Below the pieces are notes generated by a model that made no database searches, was not told the origin of the DNA, and saw only the letters and a list, made by a program, of their open reading frames with translations. Below are positions 35,557-43,139 of a stretch of DNA of 64,000 bases, piece by piece; the first letter of the stretch is position 1, and each line of letters opens with the position of its first letter. Source of the DNA: Anaerolineaceae bacterium UBA1415 (GTDB lineage Bacteria > Chloroflexota > Anaerolineae > Anaerolineales > Anaerolineaceae); the NCBI GenBank assembly GCA_002305635.1, contig DBPR01000022.1, positions 13,032 to 77,031 of the forward strand. The letters run 5' to 3'. The translations under genes and the position numbers were made by a program.

Positions 35557-36678
35557 ATGGATTTCACCCAATTATTTGCTGACCTCAGTAAAGGTTTCGA
35601 AGCCTTTACCTGGGGAAACGCGCTGATGATTCTTGTTGCCCTGATCCTGATCTATCTGGCGATCTGGAAAGAGTACGAACCGGTCCTGCTTCTGCCGATT
35701 GGTTTTGGCTGTCTGATCGCCAACCTGGGCATGTCCAACCAGGTCGGTTTCATGAAGGTCATCTATGATGCCGGTATCAAAACCGAGCTCTTCCCGCTCC
35801 TGATCTTCATCGGCGTCGGTGCCATGATCGACTTCAGCCCGCTTCTGGCACAGCCCAGCCTGGTCTTGCTGGGGGCTGCCGGGCAGTTTGGCATCTACTT
35901 CACCCTTTTACTGGCTATTTTGCTCGGTTTTCCGCTCAACGAAGCCGCTTCGATCGGCGTAATTGGCGCCATCGACGGGCCCACGGCGATCTTTGTTGGG
36001 GAAAGACTGGCCCCGCACATCATCGCGCCCATCGCGGTGGCGGCATATTCCTATATGAGCCTGATCCCGATCATTCAGCCGCCCATCATGCGCGCGCTGA
36101 CGACCCGTAAAGAGCGCCTGATCCGAATGGAATATTCGCCTAAACTGGTCTCACGCCTGACCCTGATCCTTTTCCCGATCCTGGTCACCCTGCTGGTCGC
36201 GCTGGTGGCTCCCGATGCCGCGCCGCTGATGGCAGCCCTGATGCTTGGCAACTTGCTGCGCGAAGCCCTGGTGGTGGATCGCCTGAGCAAGATGGCGCAA
36301 AATGAACTGATCAATATCGCCACGCTCTTCCTGGGGCTGGCAATTGGTTCGACCATGACTGCAGAAAGCTTCCTCAACCTCGCGACGATCAAGATCCTGC
36401 TGCTCGGTTTGCTGGCTTTCGTGATCGATACCGTCGCGGGTTTGATATTTGGCAAGCTGATGGCACTCATTACCCGCGGCAAGGTGAATCCGCTCATCGG
36501 CGCCTGCGGCATCAGCGCCTTCCCGATGGCTGGTCGCCTGAGCGCGAAAATGGCTTTGGAAGAAGACCCCTCCAACTTCATTCTCATGCACGCCATGGGC
36601 TCCAACACTGCCGGCCAACTTGGTTCAGTCATCGCCGGCGGCTTGTTGCTCGCATTAGTGACTGGAATTGGTGGATAA
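35557..36678 (+). CDS. mmdB: Sodium-pumping decarboxylase beta subunit
   Basis: A 373-residue polytopic membrane protein of the OadB/MmdB/GcdB family, which decarboxylates carboxybiotin and uses the energy to export sodium ions. Conserved motifs are GVIGAIDGPTAIFVGERLAP, whose Asp is essential in studied OadB proteins, and near the end GSNTAGQLGSVIAGG. The start at 35557 has AAGGAGG 8 bases upstream. A longer frame from 35533 would overlap mmdC. This completes mmdADCB. A REP-like hairpin follows. Confidence 0.93.
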   Translation: MDFTQLFADLSKGFEAFTWGNALMILVALILIYLAIWKEYEPVLLLPIGFGCLIANLGMSNQVGFMKVIYDAGIKTELFPLLIFIGVGAMIDFSPLLAQPSLVLLGAAGQFGIYFTLLLAILLGFPLNEAASIGVIGAIDGPTAIFVGERLAPHIIAPIAVAAYSYMSLIPIIQPPIMRALTTRKERLIRMEYSPKLVSRLTLILFPILVTLLVALVAPDAAPLMAALMLGNLLREALVVDRLSKMAQNELINIATLFLGLAIGSTMTAESFLNLATIKILLLGLLAFVIDTVAGLIFGKLMALITRGKVNPLIGACGISAFPMAGRLSAKMALEEDPSNFILMHAMGSNTAGQLGSVIAGGLLLALVTGIGG

Positions 36679-36686
36679 CATAAATG

Positions 36687-36714
36687 GTAGCCGGATTGTT
36701 CTTTTCAATCCGGC
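36687..36714 (+). repeat. Short REP-like hairpin (copy H)
   Basis: GTAG followed by a 9-base stem (GCCGGATTG with CAATCCGGC, the head G shared) and loop TTCTTTT. It starts 9 bases after mmdB and may also serve as its transcript end. The same stem and loop recur at 37643. Confidence 0.75.
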
Positions 36715-36884
36715 TTGCTTTCCCCAATCCGCCCTTCGATTTTAACCAGAAAAATATTTGAAACGTCACATGTTTAAAACGTTACCCCCTTGCATTGCGT
36801 CCTAAAAACCTGTTATCATTTTTTAGCTCAAACTATAAATTCATTCAATCATTTTTAACGGATTAGACTGCTTTAGGAGAAAAA

Positions 36885-37427
36885 ATGAGACTTGTGAACG
36901 ACCTGTTCCTAAAAAACTGTGTGAAGTTTCTAAAACAATTTCCAACCGAAACCGATCCTATTTCAAGTGAATTGGAAGAACTTTTAGCCAATGGTATCGT
37001 TAAAGCAGAGGATTGTTATTTTTTCAAGTCTATTTTTGACAGAAATCCTCCTACAGAAATAACGAATCAAGATCACATGTCTGAATTGGATAAAACTTAC
37101 GTTGAACTAACAAGCAATGAAATCTGTTTATTGGATTATGGTTTTCCATATAAGAGGTTTGATTTTAATATAAAGGGTACAGCCGCCAAAGTTTTGAAAA
37201 TGGGAATTGTCGCATCATATCGCTTGGCTAACATTTTGAAACCTATGGGAGCTTTTTGTGTTCGCTATACTTTTGACTTTGACCCCGAATCCAAAGTGAT
37301 CAGTTCTTTTATTAGTTTTAACAAGTGGCGTAGCGGTGCGTCTGAATTCTACAATATGGACCCTAACCTCGACTTACAAGGTGTTATGATGATAATGAGT
37401 GATTACTCTGTTTTAAATGATTTATGA
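36885..37427 (+). CDS. Orphan hypothetical protein, AT-rich
   Basis: A 180-residue protein that I do not recognise. It has no signal peptide or membrane helix. The N-terminal half is charged with short helices (FLKNCVKFLKQF, SELEELLANGIV). The second half has alternating hydrophobic and aromatic residues (FCVRYTFDFDPESKVISSFI) suggesting beta structure. TTTAGGAGAAAA gives a good ribosome site at the ATG. Its codons are much richer in A and T than those of its neighbours, and it is flanked by REP-like elements on both sides, which suggests acquisition. No partner gene is evident. Confidence 0.65.
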   Translation: MRLVNDLFLKNCVKFLKQFPTETDPISSELEELLANGIVKAEDCYFFKSIFDRNPPTEITNQDHMSELDKTYVELTSNEICLLDYGFPYKRFDFNIKGTAAKVLKMGIVASYRLANILKPMGAFCVRYTFDFDPESKVISSFISFNKWRSGASEFYNMDPNLDLQGVMMIMSDYSVLNDL

Positions 37428-37642
37428 TTGAAGGAGAACTTTCCTTATTACTTATAGCAATCAATGGAAGAACAAACAAGCTTATTGGAAATTTGACACA
37501 CATAGCCAAATCCCTGGACGTCATGGTCAGTACATTTGTTTTAAGATAGCGGAAGACACTTTGCTCCAGGAAACTGTACCAGATTGTAAATACTAATACT
37601 CGCTTTGGGGATGAAAATAATCACCTTTTAGGATGTTGAGTG

Positions 37643-37671
37643 GTAGGCCGGATTGTTCTTTTCAATCCGGC
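37643..37671 (+). repeat. Short REP-like hairpin (copy I)
   Basis: GTAG, then GCCGGATTG and CAATCCGGC arms with loop TTCTTTT. Core identical to copy H about 950 bases away on the other side of the orphan gene. Confidence 0.78.
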
Positions 37672-37734
37672 AAACATTTATGATGTCAGATACCTTGCAC
37701 TTAAGCTGTAAAGTCTTCTGTTTTTACAATTTGT

Positions 37735-37762
37735 GCCGGATTCTTTTAGGAATCTGGCCTAC
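37735..37762 (-). repeat. Short REP-like hairpin (copy J)
   Basis: On the minus strand GTAG, GCCAGATTC, loop CTAAAA, GAATCCGGC. One A-C mismatch interrupts the stem. Confidence 0.7.
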
Positions 37763-37774
37763 TTCTTTTTTATT

Positions 37775-37803
37775 GTCGGGTTGAAAAACGCAACCCGACC
37801 TAC
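37775..37803 (-). repeat. Short REP-like hairpin (copy K)
   Basis: On the minus strand GTAG, GTCGGGTTG, loop, CAACCCGAC. It forms a tail-to-head pair with copy J 13 bases away, in the manner of clustered REP units. Confidence 0.75.
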
Positions 37804-37836
37804 AACTACTCTTTTTCAATTTGCAGATCAAAATAA

Positions 37837-37865
37837 AACCCCCGAACTTTTCCATTTCGGGGGTT
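37837..37865 (-). terminator. Intrinsic terminator of the serpin genes
   Basis: A 10-base stem (AACCCCCGAA with TTCGGGGGTT) is followed on the minus strand by TTATTTTGAT. It lies 25 bases after the first-listed serpin gene. Confidence 0.85.
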
Positions 37866-37889
37866 GACACATGTGAAGAGTGATTATCT

Positions 37890-39227
37890 TTACGGAGCGA
37901 GCACTCTTCCCATGAATACGATGGTTCCGGTTTCCTGATCGTAGATCACGTAGATAAAGGGATGGTCGAGCTTGATCTCATACGACTCTCCCGGCATGGA
38001 GGTCATTTCCATAGCGATCGCGGTCGCCGCGGCAGCTTCGGTGCCCTGCTCATTGACATCAATATAAGCCTGATGGATCGCGTCGGAAATGAAAACGTCT
38101 TTCGCGCCAGTAATGCCGGAGAAGTCAGCGAAATTCGGATCAAACGCCTGCTCCATGCCCAGTGCCTTGAGTTGATCAGCCAGGCTAAAATTGCTTTCGG
38201 TCTTAAACTTCGGCATTCCCAGTTGAACCGAGGCTGAGCTGGCATCAATCGCTTTCAAAATGTCATTAAGCTTGCTTCCCAGTTCATTTTCGAATGTTTT
38301 AAAATCGCCGGTCGGCATGATCGCAAGCATTGAAAAACTACTTTGCTCGTAAGGCAGTCTGACAGCCTGGTACTGATCATTCACCAGCGCGGCGCCATTT
38401 AAATGTGTATTCATCATTTCAACAGTCGTCTGACTGCCATCCAGCTTGTAAAAAGGTTCTTGAGTGTTCATCTGTGGGTCGAACTGATGGCTCCAGGCGC
38501 CCTTGAAATAGACCGCGTTCGTGATCACCAGGCGGGTCATCTCGTTTAGCATTCCAGCCGGGATCAATTCCTTGATCTTCTCGTTGGTTTGAGCCGCCAC
38601 CCAGAGGTTGATCAGTTGGCGAGCATCTTCGGGTTTCGAGAAATCGACTAATTTCAGACCAGCGTCATAGTTGGCGGACAGCCTATCCAGAAACGCCTGC
38701 TCAAACTGGCCTTCCTTTTGCGCCCAAAGCGCGTTCGCGACATTGAATTCCAATGGCTGCGCGTCCTGGCGGACAAATTCCGGTCGGGCGGTCAGGCGGA
38801 TATTGAGCGCGTTCATCCACTCATGCACCTTGTCCCCATCCTGCGGGTCGATCGCCAGTGCCTTTGCAATTTCAGCTTTGGTCTCAGCATTTGCCCCGGC
38901 GTAGGTCATCAAAAATGCCTGGAAAATACTGTACGGTGAGAAGATCAGGCTCTCATCGCTGGCCGCAAGTTGACGATAGAGCGCAACAGCGAACTCGTTC
39001 ATATCCGCGGCATGCTCGTCAAGCTTTGTCTTTTCGACCGGAGGGTTGACGATATAGGCCTCCACGCCTTTCATATCCTCATCGGTACCAGCTGATTTTA
39101 TAATTTCAGCATTGTCTGTGTCTTCCTGCTCCGGTTCGTTGACTGTGCTGGGTGCGGCTGTTGTGCAGGCGCCCAGGACAAGGCTCAGAACAAGAATGGC
39201 TGCGATCAAAATTCTACTTTTCTTCAT
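37890..39227 (-). CDS. Lipoprotein serpin 1 (serine protease inhibitor)
   Basis: A 445-residue surface lipoprotein with lipobox LGAC (Cys21), an acidic linker and a complete serpin domain (about residues 70-445). Conserved serpin motifs are NEFAVALYRQL, SPYSIFQAFLMTYAGA, ITNAVYFKGAW, QAYIDVNEQGTEAAAATA and the end HPFIYVIYDQETGTIVFMGR. The hinge EQGTEAAAATA with small residues predicts an inhibitory serpin. Counting from the hinge puts Thr-Ser at P1-P1' (EMTSM), although the loop is about three residues longer than in alpha-1-antitrypsin. It would trap an extracellular protease at the cell surface. AAAGGAG precedes the start. Confidence 0.93.
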   Translation of the reverse strand: MKKSRILIAAILVLSLVLGACTTAAPSTVNEPEQEDTDNAEIIKSAGTDEDMKGVEAYIVNPPVEKTKLDEHAADMNEFAVALYRQLAASDESLIFSPYSIFQAFLMTYAGANAETKAEIAKALAIDPQDGDKVHEWMNALNIRLTARPEFVRQDAQPLEFNVANALWAQKEGQFEQAFLDRLSANYDAGLKLVDFSKPEDARQLINLWVAAQTNEKIKELIPAGMLNEMTRLVITNAVYFKGAWSHQFDPQMNTQEPFYKLDGSQTTVEMMNTHLNGAALVNDQYQAVRLPYEQSSFSMLAIMPTGDFKTFENELGSKLNDILKAIDASSASVQLGMPKFKTESNFSLADQLKALGMEQAFDPNFADFSGITGAKDVFISDAIHQAYIDVNEQGTEAAAATAIAMEMTSMPGESYEIKLDHPFIYVIYDQETGTIVFMGRVLAP

Positions 39228-39248
39228 TTTAAACTCCTTTTACATTAA

Positions 39249-40556
39249 TTAGGGCTGCATAAGCTGGCCGATGAACAAGATCGTGCCAGTTTTTGTATCA
39301 CGGATCACAAACATGAATGGGTGATCGAAGCGCATCTCGATCGGTTCCTGGCTGGATGGAGCCCCCTTTGGCGCGACGACGGCTATGGTCACAGCAGCGG
39401 CCTCTGATCCGGCTTCGTTCACGTCAATATAGGCTTTTTGCACCAGGTTGGAGACATACAGGTCTTCTTTACCATTCATGCCAGACAGGTTTGCGTCATC
39501 GCCAAAGACATCCACCAAACCGAGCTTGATCATCGGATCGATCATGTTAATTTCCGGTGTTTCAATTTTGAATTTGGGCATGCTCAGGATCACATCCTGA
39601 TAGACCAGATGATAGACCATATCTGTGAAATCATTTTGCAGATTTTCTGCGCTCATCTCTTCAAAATGGCCCCAATCGCCATCCAGGGGCATGATGAGGT
39701 CCATCGCGATGTTCGAACCCTTGTAAGGCATTTCGATCATCTGATAATGCTCGTTCACGCGGACCGGGAAAGTGCCAGAGGTGATCATCGTAGGCACGCT
39801 GATGACAGTGCCATCCAGAAGCATGAAATCCTCATTCCGTGTTCCCGATTCTTCAAATTGTTGCGCCCAGGCACCTTTGAAGTAGACCGCGTTGGTCAAG
39901 GCAAGCTGTGTATCGGCACTGAACATATCTGGCCTGGCGATCTCTGTGATCTTTTCGTTGGTGGCTTCTGCCGCCCACTGATTGATCAGGTCAGCCGCCT
40001 TTTGCGCGTTCGCGAAATCGAGCGAGCGCAAACCGGCTGCGTAGTTTTCCGAGATGGTATCCAAATAGGATTGCAGTATTTCAGCATCTTTTTGCACCCA
40101 TAGCGCGTTGGCGATCTCCAGAACCGCCTGTTCGCTCTCCTCCATATTTTCGTTCTTTTGAACCAAATCCAGATTCAAGGCGTTCATCAGCCTGTGGATG
40201 TCAGGATTTTTGGCGGAAAGCACCAGCGCTTGTTCAAACTGACTGGCAGTTTCACCGGCAGCGCCGGCATAGAGCATCGTCAGCGCCTGGTAGAGGCTGT
40301 ATGGCGAATAGACCAGGTTTTTGTCTTTTTCCGCCAGCAGCTTATATAGCGCCAAGGCGAATTGATTATGCCCGAGTACCAGCCTATCCAGTTCTTCGGG
40401 ACTGTATTCGGGGTTGGGGTCATAGTCAACCTTTCCGGTTTGAAGATTGCCGTCGTCACCCGTCTGAGGGCCATTGACTGGATTTTCGTTGGGATTGCTG
40501 ATACAGGCACTGCAGATCAGCAATAAGGAAATCAGGGTAAGGATCATTTTTTTCAT
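39249..40556 (-). CDS. Lipoprotein serpin 2
   Basis: A 435-residue paralogue of the neighbouring serpin, transcribed just upstream of it. The signal peptide ends CSAC (Cys18), a slightly unusual lipobox with Cys at -3. Serpin motifs include NQFALALYKLL, SPYSLYQALTMLYAGAAGET, LTNAVYFKGAW and AYIDVNEAGSEAAAVT. The hinge EAGSEAAAVT is compatible with inhibition. The scissile region differs completely from serpin 1 (VVAPKGAPS), and counting from the hinge puts Lys-Gly at P1-P1', hinting at trypsin-like targets. The start at 40556 is set by GGAGAAAGAA. An ATG 12 bases earlier lies inside that ribosome site. Confidence 0.92.
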   Translation of the reverse strand: MKKMILTLISLLLICSACISNPNENPVNGPQTGDDGNLQTGKVDYDPNPEYSPEELDRLVLGHNQFALALYKLLAEKDKNLVYSPYSLYQALTMLYAGAAGETASQFEQALVLSAKNPDIHRLMNALNLDLVQKNENMEESEQAVLEIANALWVQKDAEILQSYLDTISENYAAGLRSLDFANAQKAADLINQWAAEATNEKITEIARPDMFSADTQLALTNAVYFKGAWAQQFEESGTRNEDFMLLDGTVISVPTMITSGTFPVRVNEHYQMIEMPYKGSNIAMDLIMPLDGDWGHFEEMSAENLQNDFTDMVYHLVYQDVILSMPKFKIETPEINMIDPMIKLGLVDVFGDDANLSGMNGKEDLYVSNLVQKAYIDVNEAGSEAAAVTIAVVAPKGAPSSQEPIEMRFDHPFMFVIRDTKTGTILFIGQLMQP

Positions 40557-40697
40557 TTCTTTCTCCATTCTTCTTCGCAGTTAAGACGAAAGAGGCAGCT
40601 CCTTTGTTCCAGGCTTGGGACACAAAAGCCTGCCGGGTGGACCGTCAGGCTTTTTGCGGAAGTAAATCGCTGATAGAGGGTCAGCGAATTAACCAGG

Positions 40698-41468
40698 TTA
40701 GAAGATGGCTCTCACGCGGTAGAAAGCCAGACCAAAATATTCCCAAAGCGCCTGCCAGCTGTTTTCGAAAGCTTCCGCGCCGGGCATCAGATGGCTGATG
40801 ACGACTTGCCAATTCGAACTTTTCAAATTCTGCCAGTCCTGCAATGTGACCTGATAATCGACAGAAGCGACACTTATATTCAGATCAAGGTCTTTGAAGA
40901 GGAAGAGGGTTCGGTCCATCTTCAGCGCGGACTGAACCAGGATGACATTTTTGATCTCTTCGATTTCGATGATCTGACTGATATAGTGAGCAGAAGCGCG
41001 CATATTCAGGCTGGTCTGATCCACCAGGATCGCTTGTTCCGGCACACCCAGCTCGATCAACAAAGTCTTGGCGCTCGTGCTTGCAGAGAGGCTGCCGCTC
41101 ACGATAACACGCGGGGCCAGTTTTTTCTGGTAGAGCTGCGCGGCGTAGATCGCCCGATCAGCGCCCTCACCCACCTCAACGCGTTGGCGGGGCGTGTTGG
41201 CAGGGTAAGTGCCTTCAGCGATCAATAGGATCGCATCAGCCTTTTCAAACTGGGCTGGCGGCATATAACGCCATTCCATCGAGCGCGTCAGAAAGGTTGA
41301 GAAATAGGAATTGCCCATAACCGCTACGATCACCAAACAAACCGCGACAAACCAAATGGCTGTTTTGGGCTTCTTTTTAATCAGGAAGAGCGAGATAAAA
41401 AGCACCAGACCCACGAATGCCAGTGGGTTAAAAAATTGCAAGAGAAAAGATTTGATGATGTTGAACAT
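40698..41468 (-). CDS. YdcF/ElyC-like (DUF218) membrane protein
   Basis: A 256-residue protein with two N-terminal helices (about residues 12-32 and 38-55) and a soluble DUF218 domain. Family features are ADAILLIAEGTYPANTPRQ, the RAIYAAQLYQKKLAPRVIVS region, the TSLNMRASAHYI loop and VILVQSALKMDRTLFLFK. Related proteins ElyC and YdcF/SanA are linked to envelope integrity. The ribosome site is GAAGGAGAA. It is transcribed in the same direction as the serpins, 141 bases upstream of serpin 2. Confidence 0.85.
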   Translation of the reverse strand: MFNIIKSFLLQFFNPLAFVGLVLFISLFLIKKKPKTAIWFVAVCLVIVAVMGNSYFSTFLTRSMEWRYMPPAQFEKADAILLIAEGTYPANTPRQRVEVGEGADRAIYAAQLYQKKLAPRVIVSGSLSASTSAKTLLIELGVPEQAILVDQTSLNMRASAHYISQIIEIEEIKNVILVQSALKMDRTLFLFKDLDLNISVASVDYQVTLQDWQNLKSSNWQVVISHLMPGAEAFENSWQALWEYFGLAFYRVRAIF

Positions 41469-41766
41469 AATATTCTCCTTCGGTCACGCCTGCACATATA
41501 GTAGCAAGATTTGTGCCTGGAAGGAAATTTTTAAATTCAATCATGCTTTCTCACTAAATCAACATTTGCACCGGTTTTCCAACCACTGCAATATCGCGCA
41601 TCTTCTTACGATAATGTCTTAGATAGTAAGGTGGCCACGACCCCGCCATGATATTGCTATGATGAGAACAGCATAAAAAGATAAATGTGGTGAAAAGCAA
41701 AACCTTAAATGAAATCAAGTATAATCACATCAGTTCTTCGACTCATTGCACCTAAATTAACGATAA
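41469..41766. other. Intergenic region with divergent promoter area
   Basis: No gene is seen. A TATAAT (41720-41725) lies about 40 bases before the structured leader at 41767 and is the likely -10 box for the ECF operon. No clear -35 box was found. The left part should contain the promoter of the YdcF-like gene on the minus strand. Confidence 0.45.
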
Positions 41767-41890
41767 CAAGGGCAGATGAGCGGTAGCATATGGAAAATCC
41801 CAGCCGCCATATGCTCAAGGGCCTTGCCGGAAACAGCAATGCCTCCCTTTTGGAAAGGAGAATGAGATACCTGCGCTATTATCAGCCAGG
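41767..41890 (+). promoter_or_regulatory. Structured leader, candidate riboswitch (possibly Moco-type)
   Basis: This untranslated stretch, 49-172 bases before the first gene of the ECF operon, can fold compactly. AGCATATGG (41785-41793) pairs with CCATATGCT (41807-41815). TTGC (41824-41827) pairs with GCAA (41836-41839) around CGGAAACA. CTCC-TTT pairs with AAAGGAG (41843-41860). GCAG (41772-41775) can close the domain with CTGC (41871-41874). CCTG (41870-41873) can instead pair with CAGG (41887-41890), and AGGGATACCCTTTTT follows, so a switch is conceivable. The purine-rich GGAAAGGAGAATGAG segment and the molybdopterin-fold genes downstream suggest the Moco RNA family. I could not confirm that by alignment. 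Confidence 0.45.
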
Positions 41891-41938
41891 GATACCCTTT
41901 TTCCTATTCCGAAACAATTACTATATTAAGGAGAAGAA

Positions 41939-42421
41939 ATGAAAAAGAGTATTGTTATTATTGGATTGATCCTTGTATTGTTCCTGGCTTTAAGCGCTTG
42001 CGCTAAAAGCACTACCGCACCTACCGAAGTACCTCCACCTGCTGAAGAAATAGTGGTGGATGAGACCACTGCTGCGTTGAGCATCACCGGTATGGTCGAA
42101 TCAAAAACTGCCTGGTCTGAAGATGAAGTTAAGGCAATGGCAACTGTTGACGTTGAATCAACCAACAGCAAGGGCGAAACTGAAACCTATACTGGCGTAA
42201 AGATCAATGATCTCTTGGCGCTTGCCAAACCCGCAGCGGACGCGACCACCCTGGTTCTCGTGGCGGATGATGGCTATACCGTTGAAGTTCCCCTTGCGGA
42301 TGTTCTGGCCTGCGATACCTGTATTATTTCCTTCCGGTCCAAAGGCGGTTTTTCATCCGTCCTGCCTGGCTTTGATAAGAGCCTCCAGGTCAAAGGGATT
42401 GTTAAGATCGAGGTCAAGTAG
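41939..42421 (+). CDS. Small lipoprotein resembling the molybdopterin-oxidoreductase domain
   Basis: A 160-residue lipoprotein with lipobox LSAC (Cys21). After a Thr/Pro/Glu linker, residues 48-160 read like the sulfite-oxidase-type molybdopterin domain (PF00174) reduced to its core: ITGMVESKTAWSEDEVKAM, YTGVKINDLLALA, LVADDGYTVEVPLADVLACD, RSKGGFSSVLPGFD. It is too small to be a complete enzyme and lies outside the membrane, so it may bind a pterin-type cofactor or another small ligand. AAGGAGAAG precedes the start. First gene of a six-gene operon with an ECF transporter. Confidence 0.7.
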   Translation: MKKSIVIIGLILVLFLALSACAKSTTAPTEVPPPAEEIVVDETTAALSITGMVESKTAWSEDEVKAMATVDVESTNSKGETETYTGVKINDLLALAKPAADATTLVLVADDGYTVEVPLADVLACDTCIISFRSKGGFSSVLPGFDKSLQVKGIVKIEVK

Positions 42422-42423
42422 TA

Positions 42424-43116
42424 TTGATCGGCTATATTGGAATAGACGATACTGATAATCCTGAATCACGCGGCACGGGCCAATTAGCCCGTGCCGTTGC
42501 AAATCGGGTCGGGGAAAAACACCCTGTTTTAGGGATCATCAGGCACCAACTCCTGTTTGACCCTCGCGTGCCATACACTTCTCACAACAGCAGCGCTTCG
42601 ATCATCTTTGAACCTGGCCCGGATCTGGATTTGCGAAGCCTCTTTGATGATGTGCGCCGTTGGATGTTGGAAGATTTTCAGCCAGGCAGTGACCCGGGAT
42701 TATGTATCTGCATTGACCCAGATGAAGCTTTAACTCGCTTCGGACTTAAAGCAAAACAGGAATTAGTGACCAAGGACGAAGCGCGTACCCTGGCTTCGCA
42801 ACACGGCGTGCTTCTCGAGGGTTTGGGTGGCACAGAAGATGGCGTTATTGGGGCCTTAGCCGCGGTTGGGCTCTCAGCAGGCGGAAATGATGGCAGGTAC
42901 ATCCAGTACCGAACGATTCGCGACCTCACCGGCATCCTATCAATTGAAGAATTGCTGGCTGTTGGCTTGCATGAAGTGCGAACGATGGATGGCAAGCGGG
43001 TTACAGAGGGGCATGTACTGGCAGATAAACTTCGACCTGCCAGGCGTGAAAGCAAGGCCATTTTATTCGTGGAAAAGCGCGAAGACGCCTGGTATTACCC
43101 GCTCAAATTAGATTAA
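42424..43116 (+). CDS. TiaS-like protein of unknown function
   Basis: A 230-residue cytoplasmic protein. The start IGYIGIDDTDNPESRGTGQL matches the N-terminal motif of archaeal TiaS (tRNA-Ile2 agmatinylcytidine synthetase, IGIDDTDS..GT), but the protein is about half the length of TiaS and lacks its RNA-binding C-terminal part. Other conserved-looking segments are RHQLLFDPRVPYTSHNSS and GGTEDGVIGALAAVGL. The start is a TTG at 42424, two bases after the preceding stop codon, with GAGGT nine bases before it. In an operon with an ECF transporter it may act on the imported compound. Confidence 0.6.
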   Translation: MIGYIGIDDTDNPESRGTGQLARAVANRVGEKHPVLGIIRHQLLFDPRVPYTSHNSSASIIFEPGPDLDLRSLFDDVRRWMLEDFQPGSDPGLCICIDPDEALTRFGLKAKQELVTKDEARTLASQHGVLLEGLGGTEDGVIGALAAVGLSAGGNDGRYIQYRTIRDLTGILSIEELLAVGLHEVRTMDGKRVTEGHVLADKLRPARRESKAILFVEKREDAWYYPLKLD

Positions 43117-43139
43117 TTCTCATGGACACATAGAGCGTC

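Larger units (their letters stand above)
37428..37889. other. Intergenic cluster of REP-like elements
   Basis: No gene is seen in 462 bases. Three REP-like hairpins (37643, 37735, 37775) and the serpin terminator (37837) fill the right half. The left half is AT-rich and featureless. Confidence 0.65.

Noticed and set aside
39438..40103. A 221-codon plus-strand frame opposite serpin 2
   Set aside because: Antisense to a complete serpin with intact motifs. The translation is His/Asp-rich nonsense typical of shadows.
41767..41938. TPP or cobalamin riboswitch before the ECF operon
   Set aside because: The TGAGATACC segment recalls TPP elements, but the ACCTGA...GGGAA core is missing and out of order. 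No B12 box is present either.
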